Positions 17,717 to 25,547 of a stretch of 32,823 nt of DNA are shown one piece after another. Source of the DNA: Acetobacteraceae bacterium (GTDB lineage Bacteria; Pseudomonadota; Alphaproteobacteria; Acetobacterales; Acetobacteraceae). The notes beneath the pieces are model-generated. The model did not search any database. It was not told where the DNA came from and saw only the letters and a list, made by a program, of their open reading frames with translations. The position numbers were made by a program, and so were the translations under genes. Numbering within the stretch: position 1 is the first letter of the stretch; each line of letters opens with the position of its first letter. The stretch covers positions 1 through 32,823 of the forward strand of contig JAFAXA010000150.1 of the NCBI GenBank assembly GCA_019241425.1, read 5' to 3'.

Positions 17717-18183
17717 TCAGAGTTCCGGCACCGCTGCAGCCTTCATGCTACTGATCAGCCATCGGCCATTCAGGCGACTCAAAGTGTCATCGGAGTTCGT
17801 GTGTGCTGCATCGCGTTCTTCGCTTTGTCGACATAGAGACACTCGAAATAGAGATGTGCTTTGTCCCCCTGCACATCGTATTTGATGCGAAAGGCGGGCG
17901 TATAGGCGACCCACTGATTCTGGGTTTGGAATGGCCCAGCAGCTTGCCAATAGCCCCTGATCTGCTCCTTCCCCACGTAGGTTTTGCCGCCGGCGCTCAG
18001 CGTTGCATCATCGGTGAAAACTGACAGCATCAGGTCCAGATTCTTTGTCGTTCCGGCTTGGTGGAACGTGATCTCGATCCCGTGGATCTGCATGAAGTCG
18101 TCGGCGTTTTCCTCGCTGGCCGCGACTGCCTTGGCCAGAAGGCAGAGGGCCAGCATCAGAGACGCCGTGAAAGCTCGCTTCAT
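17717..18183 (-). pseudogene. SnoaL/NTF2-like secreted protein, interrupted by a one-base frameshift
   Basis: The reading frame starts at ATG 18183 with GAAGGGA before it. It encodes a signal peptide (MKRAFTASLMLALCLLAKAVAA) and an NTF2/SnoaL-like fold: MQIHGIEITFHQAGTTKNLD, SVFTDDATLSAGGKTYVGKE and YFECLYVDKAKNA. It stops at 17779 after MQHTRTPMTL. The expected end of such a protein continues in another frame: AHTNSDDTLSRLNGRWLISS then MKAAAVPEL, stopping at 17717. Adding one G after ATGCAG (near 17803) would join them as MQAHTNSDDT. Either the gene is broken by a single-base deletion or the base is a sequencing error. These proteins are small ligand-binding or unknown; no function is assigned. 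Without the frameshift the product would be about 155 residues. Confidence 0.8.
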
Positions 18184-18347
18184 CAATTCCCTTCTGCCCT
18201 CGGAGGGGCGCTGTCCGGCCTGCGCTACAACGAACTCATTTGTCCTCGTTTTTCGCGGCCAATGTCATGCGCAATGTTACTATGCGCCAGTCCTGCCGAA
18301 GGGCGATCGCCCCGACCCACGCGGTCGTACCAGGCTAACGGGGCCGA

Positions 18348-20249
18348 CTAGATCGCGATCCGCACGCCGAGTTCCACGACACGGTCACTCGGGATGCGGA
18401 AGAACTCGGTCGCGGGCACAGCGTTGCGCACGAGTACAAGAAAAAGCCAAAGCCGCCAGAGCGGCATCTTCGGCACCATCCCCGGCACGATCACTTCACG
18501 GCCCAGGAAATAGCTCGCCTGCATCGGGTCGAAGGCGACGCCCTGTGCCGGCAACGCCTCCAATTCGCGAGGGATGTTCGGGCTTTCCATGAAGCCGTAG
18601 CGAAGGACGACGCGATGGATGCCCGGACCGAGTTCCGAAAGCTCGGCCCGGCGATCCGGACTGACTTCCGGCTCTTCCACGTTCAAGACGGTAACGAACA
18701 GCACACGCTCATGCACCACCTTGTTGTGCTTGAGGTTATGCAGCAAGGCGGCCGGCACGTAATCCGGGTTGCCGGTCAGGAACACGGCGAGCCCCGGGCA
18801 CCGGATGGTGCGTGACTGCGGAAGGCGGGCCAGAAACGAGGCGAGCGGAAGGCTGTCTTGCCGCCAGCGCGCCAGCAGCAGATCGCGGCCCTTCTTCCAG
18901 GACGTCATCAGCATCATGATCCCGATGCCGAGCACGAGCGGCACCCAGCCGCCTTCCGGTATCTTCATGGCATTCGCCGCGAAGAACACGGCATCCACCA
19001 GAAAGAAGAACCCGAACACGGTGAGCGCGGCGACGCGCGACCACTTGAACTGCCGGCGAAACACCACCGTCGCCAGAATGCAGGTGCAGAGAAAGGTGCC
19101 GGTCACCGCGATGCCATAGGCCGACGCCAAGCTGTCGCTGCTGCGGAAGGCGGCGACCAGCAGCAAGACGCCGAGCAGGAGCGCGGCGTTGACCTGCGGC
19201 ATGTAGATCTGCCCCTCTTCCATGCTGCTCGTGTGGCGCACGGTCATCCGCGGCAGGTAGCCGAGCTGGACGCATTGCCGGGTGACGGAGAAGGCGCCGG
19301 AGATGAGCGCCTGGCTGGCAATCACCGTCGCGACCGTTGCGAGCAGCACGAGGGGGAGCCGGATCCAATCGGGTCCGAGCAGGAAGAACGGATTGTCGGC
19401 GGCCTCGGGGTGGCTGAGAACCAGCGCGCCCTGGCCGAAATAGTTGAGCACGAGGGACGGCAGGACGAAGCCGCTCCAGGCAATCCGGATCGGGGCGGCG
19501 CCGAAATGGCCCATATCCGCGTAGAGGGCCTCGGCGCCGGTGACACAGAGCACCACGGCTCCGAGCACGACAAACGCGAGCGCTTTGTATTTGAGGCAGA
19601 TCGCCACCGCGTAGGTCGGCGACACGGACGCCAACACGCCTGGATAGCGGGCGATTTCGAGCGCCCCGAGCACGCCGAGGGCGAGGAACCAGACCGCCAT
19701 CACCGGGCCAAAAATCCGCCCGACGCTGCCGGTCCCGCGCCACTGCATGGCGAACAAGCCGATGATGATGACCGTCGAGATGGGCAGCACGTAGGTTTGC
19801 AAGTGGGGCGCCGCGACCTCGAGACCCTCGACCGCGGAAAGGACCGAGATGGCGGGCGTGATGACGCCGTCGCCGAAGAACAGGCAGGCACCCGCCAGCC
19901 CGACCACGCCGAGCAGCGCGCGGGTTTTTTGGCTGACACAGACCCGTTGCGCGAGGACCATCAGGGCGAGGATGCCGCCCTCGCCCTTGTTGTCCGCCTG
20001 CATCACCAGGATCACGTATTTCACCGTGACGATGACGATGAGCGACCAGAAGATCAGGGACAGGATGCCCATCACTTCGGTTGCCGTGACCTCGACATTG
20101 CCGAACAGAGCCAGGGCGGCCTTGAAGGCGTAGAGCGGGCTCGTGCCGATATCGCCGTACACGACGCCGAGCACGCCGAGCAGCGTGCCGATCTCCAAAG
20201 GCGAGCGCCGATGGCCGGTGCGGGCCGCGGCTGTGGTGGATACGCTCAT
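18348..20249 (-). CDS. kup: Low-affinity potassium transporter Kup
   Basis: A 633-residue inner-membrane potassium-proton symporter. The signature [20 protein letters not shown] appears near residue 30. About twelve membrane segments follow up to roughly residue 430, with [20 protein letters not shown] and [20 protein letters not shown] as conserved stretches. The C-terminal cytoplasmic part ([38 protein letters not shown]) is complete. ATG 20249 has no clear ribosome binding site and is overlapped (ATGA) by the end of a short upstream frame, so translation may be coupled to it. A candidate promoter lies about 145-175 bases upstream. The 493-residue plus-strand frame over this gene is a GC-driven shadow. 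Confidence 0.95.
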   Translation of the reverse strand: MSVSTTAAARTGHRRSPLEIGTLLGVLGVVYGDIGTSPLYAFKAALALFGNVEVTATEVMGILSLIFWSLIVIVTVKYVILVMQADNKGEGGILALMVLAQRVCVSQKTRALLGVVGLAGACLFFGDGVITPAISVLSAVEGLEVAAPHLQTYVLPISTVIIIGLFAMQWRGTGSVGRIFGPVMAVWFLALGVLGALEIARYPGVLASVSPTYAVAICLKYKALAFVVLGAVVLCVTGAEALYADMGHFGAAPIRIAWSGFVLPSLVLNYFGQGALVLSHPEAADNPFFLLGPDWIRLPLVLLATVATVIASQALISGAFSVTRQCVQLGYLPRMTVRHTSSMEEGQIYMPQVNAALLLGVLLLVAAFRSSDSLASAYGIAVTGTFLCTCILATVVFRRQFKWSRVAALTVFGFFFLVDAVFFAANAMKIPEGGWVPLVLGIGIMMLMTSWKKGRDLLLARWRQDSLPLASFLARLPQSRTIRCPGLAVFLTGNPDYVPAALLHNLKHNKVVHERVLFVTVLNVEEPEVSPDRRAELSELGPGIHRVVLRYGFMESPNIPRELEALPAQGVAFDPMQASYFLGREVIVPGMVPKMPLWRLWLFLVLVRNAVPATEFFRIPSDRVVELGVRIAI

Positions 20250-20323
20250 GCGGGCGCCGGATCAGGCAACCGCCGCCGGAGGGCAAGCTGCCATTGGAAA
20301 CGCCGGGTGCTGCGGCTGCACAT
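20246..20323 (-). CDS. Possible 25-residue leader peptide upstream of kup
   Basis: A short frame in the kup leader, too short for the track as a separate entry. It starts at ATG 20323 with AGAGG seven bases before it and ends in TGA overlapping the kup ATG as ATGA. The peptide is basic ([18 protein letters not shown] at its start) and ends in DPAPA. A good ribosome binding site here and a poor one at kup suggest translational coupling or leader control, but the frame could be chance in GC-rich DNA. No known family. Confidence 0.3.
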   Translation of the reverse strand: MCSRSTRRFQWQLALRRRLPDPAPA

Positions 20324-20383
20324 GAGATGCCTCTGCTGAAAGAGCCGAGACGCTACAAGCCCTGCTGGGCCGCCCGGCGGCTG

Positions 20384-20398
20384 ATATGGACGCCATAT
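20384..20398. promoter_or_regulatory. Inverted repeat at the predicted kup transcription start, possible operator
   Basis: ATATGG-ACG-CCATAT is a perfect 6-base inverted repeat in the kup-yggS gap. It is AT-rich in otherwise GC-rich DNA and overlaps the candidate -10 box and start point of kup, the usual place for a repressor site. The regulator is unknown. Confidence 0.35.
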
Positions 20399-20422
20399 AG
20401 GCCGACCGGGCACCCCGACCAA
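20394..20422 (-). promoter_or_regulatory. Candidate kup promoter
   Basis: On the minus strand, TTGGTC (20417-20422) and TATATG (20394-20399) are separated by exactly 17 bases, a sigma-70-like spacing. The -10 matches four of six consensus bases and the -35 three. A direct repeat CGGGCACCC (20407-20415 and 20425-20433, 18 bases apart) flanks the -35 and could be an activator site. The predicted transcript has a leader of about 140 bases before kup. Confidence 0.4.
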
Positions 20423-20438
20423 GACGGGCACCCGCCGC

Positions 20439-21131
20439 TCACGGCCGGCGGCCGAAGATGGCGCTGCCGACCCTGACATGGGTTGCGCCGCAGGCGATGG
20501 CGGTCTCGAAATCGGCCGACATGCCCATCGAAAGCACCGGTAAGCCATGACGCCGGCCGCGTTCGGCCAGCCAGCGGAAATGCGGCGCCGGATCGGCGCC
20601 TTCCGGCGGCACGCACATCAAGCCGCGCAGAGAGGCCCCGAACCGCTCCATGCAGGCTTCGATGAACGCATCGGCCTCAGGGCGCGGCACCCCGGATTTC
20701 TGCGGCTCGTCGCCGACATTCACCTGGACGAGGAGCGCGGGCGCCCTTCCCGCGCGCTCGATTGCGTTCGCGATCGCGTCAGCGAGCCGTGGGCGATCCA
20801 GGCTCTCGATCACCTCGGCGATCCGCACGGCGTCGCGCGCTTTGTTGGTCTGCAATCCGCCGACCAGATGCAGTTGCAAGGTTGCGCCCGCATCCCGGAG
20901 GGCGGGAAATTTCTCGGACGCCTCCTGCACGCGGTTTTCGCCGAAATGCATCTGCCCGGCGGCGATGGCGGCGAGAACGGCGGCGGCGGGCACGGTTTTC
21001 GAAACCGCGACCAGTGTGACGGCGCCCGCGGGGCGGCCGGCGCGCTCCGCGGCATCCGCGATCCGGCGGCGAATATGGGCCAGATTGGCGGCAATCTCGA
21101 CCGAGCGGTCCGGCGGTGAGGAGAGCGGCAT
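20439..21131 (-). CDS. yggS: YggS family pyridoxal-phosphate homeostasis protein
   Basis: A 230-residue cytoplasmic PLP-binding protein that keeps vitamin B6 and amino-acid/keto-acid balance; it has no known catalytic reaction. The PLP-Lys is in VTLVAVSKTVPAAAV near residue 45. Family motifs follow: MHFGENRVQEASEKFPAL, LQLHLVGGLQTNKARDAVRI, LVQVNVGDEPQKSGV and LSMGMSADFETAIACGATHV, ending RVGSAIFGRR. The track frame opens at 21926, but the family start is ATG 21131 (MPLSSPPDRS), with AAGGAG nine bases before it. This ATG overlaps the ATG of the divergent ThiE-like gene within the palindrome CATG. kup follows 190 bases downstream on the same strand. Confidence 0.95.
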   Translation of the reverse strand: MPLSSPPDRSVEIAANLAHIRRRIADAAERAGRPAGAVTLVAVSKTVPAAAVLAAIAAGQMHFGENRVQEASEKFPALRDAGATLQLHLVGGLQTNKARDAVRIAEVIESLDRPRLADAIANAIERAGRAPALLVQVNVGDEPQKSGVPRPEADAFIEACMERFGASLRGLMCVPPEGADPAPHFRWLAERGRRHGLPVLSMGMSADFETAIACGATHVRVGSAIFGRRP

Positions 21132-21780
21132 GGATCGGAGGCTCCTTGCCTGGGGGAGGGCCGTCAAGGCGCGCCGGGCGAAACGCGACGGCCCCGTTCC
21201 ACCGCCGCTCTGGCTGTTCACGGACGCAACACGACTGCCCGACCCGGTATCGGTGATCGCCGGGCTGCCGGTGGCTTCAGCGGGCGTCGTGTTTCGCCCG
21301 GACGGCGTCGGCGACCCGCGCCAATTGGGGCGTGCAATAGCGCTTCTATGCCGGGCAAGGCGGCTGGAACTGGTGGTCGCGGGCGATGTTCGGCTCGCGC
21401 ATCGGCTGCGAGCTGGTGTACATTTGCGCTCAGCGCGCCGGCCCGGCGTGGTCAAACCCGCGCCCGCCAGACGAATTACGTGCTCCGCGCACACACCGGG
21501 GGAACTGCGCCGGGGCGCGGCGTTGGGTGCGACGATCGCGTTCCTGTCCCCGGCTTTTCCAACCGAGTCGCATCCGGGCGTGCGCACGCTCGGCGCTGTC
21601 CGCTGGTCGGCCATCGCCCACAGATTCGGATCGCGACTGCGCATTTTCGCGCTCGGCGGCGTCACCGGCGAGAGCGTGCGGCGGCTTTCGCCGCGTGTTT
21701 CTGCCGGAGCGGCCGCGATTACCGCGTTGCGCCCGGACGCCATGTGCCCGCGCAGCAACAGTGTTTCGCGTAAGCCATGA
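21130..21780 (+). CDS. ThiE/TenI-like protein (thiamine-phosphate-synthase fold), function uncertain
   Basis: A 216-residue protein starting at ATG 21130 with GAGGAGAGC before it. It carries the fold signatures of the ThiE/TenI family: PPLWLFTDATRLPDP, GVVFRPDG, AGVHL near the middle, CSAHTPGELRRGAALGATIA, FLSPAFPTESHPGVRTLG and IFALGGVTGESVRRL. True ThiE enzymes have a QLR-x-K stretch and a NDR-type motif for the pyrophosphate substrate. Here the matching region reads GVVFRPDG and GDVRLAHRL, so the catalytic set looks incomplete. Similar divergent ThiE-like proteins occur beside YggS in other alphaproteobacteria, as I recall. It is divergent from yggS with overlapping start codons and is followed by the porin gene after its own promoter. 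Confidence 0.8.
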   Translation: MDRRLLAWGRAVKARRAKRDGPVPPPLWLFTDATRLPDPVSVIAGLPVASAGVVFRPDGVGDPRQLGRAIALLCRARRLELVVAGDVRLAHRLRAGVHLRSARRPGVVKPAPARRITCSAHTPGELRRGAALGATIAFLSPAFPTESHPGVRTLGAVRWSAIAHRFGSRLRIFALGGVTGESVRRLSPRVSAGAAAITALRPDAMCPRSNSVSRKP

Positions 21781-21797
21781 ACTTTCGTCTCGCCCGA

Positions 21798-21826
21798 TTG
21801 GCATATTGATTTTCCGTAAGCATAGT
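21798..21826 (+). promoter_or_regulatory. Candidate sigma-70-type promoter of the porin gene
   Basis: TTGGCA (five of six consensus bases) and CATAGT (four of six) are separated by exactly 17 bases in the 160-base gap before the porin. The region is AT-richer than its surroundings. The predicted leader is about 107 bases long. Confidence 0.5.
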
Positions 21827-21940
21827 CCGGCCGTGCTCCGGACGAGGCTGGCGGTGCGAACGCCCATGCTGCCCGACAAGCTGCCGACCGGAGCCGCACA
21901 CGTCCGCCGGTTTGGGGCCGGCGCATTGAGGAGATTGCCT

Positions 21941-23533
21941 ATGCGTAAGCTTCTGCTGGCCTCGGTGGCCGCGCTCGGCGTCACGGCCGCCCTGTCCGAC
22001 GCCGGCTTTGCGCAGTCCGCGGACGATGATTCGGGCCAAGCCGCGGCGCCCGCACCCGGAACGATCACCGTCCGCCTGAACGGCCGGTTCCGCGCTTTCG
22101 GCGGCATCGTCAACCAAGGCGACGCCAACCGTCCGGTTTTCTACAACCCGGCGACCGGTGGTGTTGCGACCGCCGTTCCGAACGCGACCAACACCGCGTT
22201 CGGCGTCCGCAGCACCGCGTCCAACGCCGTCATCGCCCCGGTGGGGGGTGCGATCGTCGCGGGGACGGGCGTTCCGGCGACGCTCGTTGGGGCGACGCTG
22301 CAGTACAACAAGCTCGCCAACTACATGCTCGAGGAATACACGCGGCTTTACCCGGGGTTCGACGGCGTCGCCGCCAATGGCCTGAAATACGGCGCCTCCA
22401 TCGAAATCCGGCAGGACAACGCCTCCGGTGCAGGCGGCGGTGTATACGGAAGCCCCTCTCAGCAATCGCGCCAGCGCGGTGAGCTGTACATCCGTCGCGA
22501 GTGGGGATATATCGGCACCGATCAGCTCGGCACCGTTCGATTCGGCGCGACGGACGGGCCGAGCAGCCTGTACATGACCGGCAACTTCGAAAACTTCAAC
22601 GACGGCGGCTGGAACGGCGACGTCAACAACTTCCCGGCTCCGGCGACCGCGCCGCTTTGGCCATTCGCCGACGTCGGCCAGCTATACACCACCAACAAGG
22701 TCATCTATCTGTCGCCGCAATTCTATGGCGTCGATTTCGGCGTTGCCTTTGAACCGAGCACGGCCAATGTCGGCCTCGGGTCGAGCAATGCCTGCACCGG
22801 CAACAACGCGATCGGGCCGACCTTCATCGTCCAGAGCAGCCAGGGTGCTGGCGCGGGTTGCGACGCATTGGCGTCAACCAGCACCGGCGACTACACTCGC
22901 CGCAGGAACACGGTGGATGCGGGCCTTCGCTACCGCGGAACCTTCGGCCCAGTCGGTCTCGCCGCGACGGTCGACTACATCGGCAGCGGCAAGATCCAGG
23001 ATTCCTCAATTGCCCTGGCCACCGGCAACCGCAACCAGTTCGATGGCCTCAGTGTCGGCATCGGCGGCATCGCGGTTACCTACGCGGGCTTGACGGTGGG
23101 CGGCATGGCGCAGGGCGGCCGCTTCAACGGGCAATGGAGCCTCACGCCGGTCGGCGCGGCCGATTCCTCGGCCTGGCTCGCCGGCGCGTCCTATACGTTC
23201 GGCCCGATCGTCGTCGGCGCGTCCTACTACATCTACTACAGCCCGGGCTCTTCCGGCCCGACCGGCAGCGGCTTCGGTGCGACGGGCGCGACCAACACCG
23301 GCTTCTCTCCGCTGGTCGGTCAGCGGCGCGAGCGGGGCGTCGCGGCCGGCGGCACCTACTCTCTCGCACCGGGTCTTGCGCTGATGCTGTCCTATCTGTG
23401 GGCCGACCGCAAGGAGAACGGGTTAGACTTCATATCCAACCAGACCAGCACGCCGGCGAGCCCGAATCTCGGCGCGAACAACAATTACGTGCACAGCCAG
23501 GTTCTCACGCTAGGCGCCAGCTTGACCTGGTAA
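21941..23533 (+). CDS. Outer-membrane porin
   Basis: A 530-residue trimeric-type general porin. ATG 21941 with GAGGAG at good spacing gives the signal peptide MRKLLLASVAALGVTAALSD, cleaved near GFA/QSA; the track start at 21386 is an upstream extension. The mature protein opens with TITVRLNGRFRAFGGIV and shows alternating barrel strands (GELYIRREWGYIGTDQLGTV, GLRYRGTFGPVGLAATVDYI, AGASYTFGPIVVGASYYIYY). It ends in the aromatic strand LTLGASLTW required for outer-membrane insertion. GTVRFGATDGPSSLYMTGNF is the loop typical of alphaproteobacterial porins. Long Gly/Asn/Thr-rich inserts (residues 75-130 and 275-310) may be surface loops. It has its own candidate promoter and terminator. Confidence 0.9.
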   Translation: MRKLLLASVAALGVTAALSDAGFAQSADDDSGQAAAPAPGTITVRLNGRFRAFGGIVNQGDANRPVFYNPATGGVATAVPNATNTAFGVRSTASNAVIAPVGGAIVAGTGVPATLVGATLQYNKLANYMLEEYTRLYPGFDGVAANGLKYGASIEIRQDNASGAGGGVYGSPSQQSRQRGELYIRREWGYIGTDQLGTVRFGATDGPSSLYMTGNFENFNDGGWNGDVNNFPAPATAPLWPFADVGQLYTTNKVIYLSPQFYGVDFGVAFEPSTANVGLGSSNACTGNNAIGPTFIVQSSQGAGAGCDALASTSTGDYTRRRNTVDAGLRYRGTFGPVGLAATVDYIGSGKIQDSSIALATGNRNQFDGLSVGIGGIAVTYAGLTVGGMAQGGRFNGQWSLTPVGAADSSAWLAGASYTFGPIVVGASYYIYYSPGSSGPTGSGFGATGATNTGFSPLVGQRRERGVAAGGTYSLAPGLALMLSYLWADRKENGLDFISNQTSTPASPNLGANNNYVHSQVLTLGASLTW

Positions 23534-23556
23534 GCGGCAACCGGCGGGGCGTGAGG

Positions 23557-23585
23557 GGGCGGCGGGGCAACCTGCCGCCCTTTTT
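23557..23585 (+). terminator. Rho-independent terminator after the porin gene
   Basis: A GC-rich stem (GGGCGGCGGG pairing with CCTGCCGCCC, one G-U pair) is followed at once by TTTTT, about 23 bases after the porin stop. This is a typical intrinsic terminator. Confidence 0.85.
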
Positions 23586-23681
23586 CGATGCCGCTCACGC
23601 CTGATCTTGGCGGAATCCGGTGCGCGCGCTAGAGAGCGACCGCACCGGACCACCCCGGAGAACGGAACGCAGGACGCGCCG

Positions 23682-24209
23682 ATGACCACTCAGTCGAAGT
23701 TCGCTATCGCGCTGGTGTCGATCGCCGCGCTGGCGGCTTGCAGCAACAGCCGGCCGGTCGCCGAGACCGAATACAACGACTATCGCTACAAGGGCGGCGA
23801 GCAGGGCAAACTGCTCAGCGACCAGGGTCTGGTTCTCGGCGTCGGCAAGAACACCGGCGACAACGGCGCCCGCGACACTGGCGGCGCGCTTGGGGTGAAC
23901 GCCTATCTGTGGCGCGGCGCCCTCGACACGCTGTCCTTCATGCCGCTCGCCTCGGCGGACCCGTTCGGCGGCGTCATCATCACGGACTGGTATCAGCCGC
24001 CCGCGGCGTCCGGCGAGCGGTTCAAGGCGACCGCCTATATTCTGGGCCGCCAGCTTCGCGCGGATGCCGTGCGGGTCTCGATCTTTCGGCAGGTCGAGGA
24101 AAACGGCCGCTGGAGCGACGCGCCCGTCAGCCAGGTGACGGTGGGTGAGATCGAGAACAAGGTGTTGGCGCGCGCCCGCGAGCTGCGGGAACAGTCGGCC
24201 AGCCGCTAG
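23682..24209 (+). CDS. DUF3576 family lipoprotein
   Basis: A 175-residue lipoprotein, start ATG 23682. The signal peptide ends in a lipobox LAAC with the modified Cys at residue 20, so it is anchored to a membrane. The core (VNAYLWRGALDTLSFMPLAS, DPFGGVIITDWYQPP, YILGRQLRADAVRVSIFRQV) is the conserved block of DUF3576, found mainly in alphaproteobacteria and of unknown function. It ends with a helical VGEIENKVLARARELREQ. It stands between the porin terminator and a convergent MFS gene, 9 bases away. Confidence 0.9.
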   Translation: MTTQSKFAIALVSIAALAACSNSRPVAETEYNDYRYKGGEQGKLLSDQGLVLGVGKNTGDNGARDTGGALGVNAYLWRGALDTLSFMPLASADPFGGVIITDWYQPPAASGERFKATAYILGRQLRADAVRVSIFRQVEENGRWSDAPVSQVTVGEIENKVLARARELREQSASR

Positions 24210-24218
24210 CGGCGTCGC

Positions 24219-25484
24219 TCAGCCGCCGATGTGCCGACGTCCGCCCACCAGCCTGTCGCGGCTGGCACCGTAGCCGGCCGTCGCCGCGGCGGCGCAGAGC
24301 GCGACGCAGAACAGAAAGACCGGGTACCAGCCGCCAAGCCCCTCATGCAGCAAACCGGCGACGATCGGCCCCGCCGACGCCAGCAGATAGCCGCCGCATT
24401 GTGCCATGCCGGATAGGCTGGCGGTCGCCTGCGGACTGCCCGACCGGAGCACGATCAGGGTCAGCGCCAACGCGATCAGCGCCCCTTGCGACAGGCCGAG
24501 CAGCACGGCCCACAGCCAGATCCCGGACAGGGGAAACAGAAAGCAGCCCGCCAAGCCGAGCAGCGACAGGCCGACGCTGCCGACCGTGACCGCGCGCTGG
24601 TCCCGGCCACGGATCGCCACCGCCGGCGCGGCGAGGCAAGCGACGCCCTGCGCCCCCGCCGAGAGGGAAAGCACGAACCCGGCGTCCACGCTGGACAAAC
24701 CGCGATCCTGCAGCATGGCCGGCAGCCAACTGAACACGATATAGGCGAGCGCGGACTGCAGGCCCATGAACAGCAGCAACTGCCAGGCGATCGCGTCGCG
24801 CCAGACGCCCGCGAAATGCGGTGCGCCGCGGAGGCTCGTGCCCTGACCCGGACGGAGCTGCAACGCCCAGACCATGGTCGCGACCGCAGCCGGCAGCGCC
24901 CAGCCGCTTAGGGCGGGTCGCCAGGAACCGCCGAACCAACCGGCGAGCGGCACCGCGAGCGCGGCGGCGCCGGCGGCGCCCAGGCAGAACGCGGTCGTGT
25001 AAAGGCCCGTCATCAACCCGACCCGGTGCGGAAACTCCCGTTTCACGAAGCCGGGCAACAGCACGTTCAGCAGGCCGATCCCCGCCATCGCGGTGATCTG
25101 CCCGGCGAACAGCGCCGGCGCGGCGCCGAACCCCCGGACGGCGCATCCGACCGTGAGCAGAACGAGGGCGGTCAGCAGCGCCCATTCGGTTCCGATCCGG
25201 CGAGCGAGAAGCGGTGCAACCGGGGCGGCGGCGCCGAACAGCAAGGTCGGCAAGCTCGCGAACACGCTGACCGACGGCGCAGAGAGATGGAGGGCGTGCA
25301 CGATCTCCCGCAGCAGCGGTCCGACCCCGGCCGCCGCCGCCCGCAGGTTCAGCGCGATCAGGATCAAGCTGGCGCCGAGGACGATCCCCCCGCCGGAGTC
25401 GCCCCGCCCGTGCCCCGGCAGCGGTTCGACTGGGCTCCGGCCGACAGTGTGCGGCGCGGCGGGCGGCGAAGGCACATCGTTCAT
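24219..25484 (-). CDS. MFS transporter of the CynX/NimT type
   Basis: A 421-residue inner-membrane permease with about twelve hydrophobic segments and a 30-residue hydrophilic N-terminus. CynX/NimT features include LILIALNLRAAAAGVGPLLR in the first helix, SVFASLPTLLFGAAAPVAPL and GLMTGLYTTAFCLGAAGAAA. The second half contains LQSALAYIVFSWLPAMLQDR and GMAQCGGYLLASAGPIVAGL. E. coli CynX and NimT are linked to cyanate and nitroimidazole, but the substrate of this member is unknown. No cyanase gene is nearby. It is divergent from lnt with a 63-base gap and convergent with the DUF3576 gene. Confidence 0.88.
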   Translation of the reverse strand: MNDVPSPPAAPHTVGRSPVEPLPGHGRGDSGGGIVLGASLILIALNLRAAAAGVGPLLREIVHALHLSAPSVSVFASLPTLLFGAAAPVAPLLARRIGTEWALLTALVLLTVGCAVRGFGAAPALFAGQITAMAGIGLLNVLLPGFVKREFPHRVGLMTGLYTTAFCLGAAGAAALAVPLAGWFGGSWRPALSGWALPAAVATMVWALQLRPGQGTSLRGAPHFAGVWRDAIAWQLLLFMGLQSALAYIVFSWLPAMLQDRGLSSVDAGFVLSLSAGAQGVACLAAPAVAIRGRDQRAVTVGSVGLSLLGLAGCFLFPLSGIWLWAVLLGLSQGALIALALTLIVLRSGSPQATASLSGMAQCGGYLLASAGPIVAGLLHEGLGGWYPVFLFCVALCAAAATAGYGASRDRLVGGRRHIGG

Positions 25485-25547
25485 CGGACCGCTCCGGCCG
25501 CTTCTATACGCTTGCGCGCCCGCCTGCCGCCGTGTAGCCCCCGCGCC

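Noticed and set aside
18858-20339. A 493-residue frame antisense to kup
   Set aside because: His/Asp/Gln/Arg-rich composition typical of an antisense shadow; kup itself has full family motifs.
21132-21926. Upstream extension of the yggS frame
   Set aside because: It is antisense to the ThiE-like gene and lacks YggS similarity; the family start is at 21131.
25026-25547. Upstream extension of the lnt frame
   Set aside because: It covers the antisense of the CynX-type gene; Lnt homology begins only near 25578.
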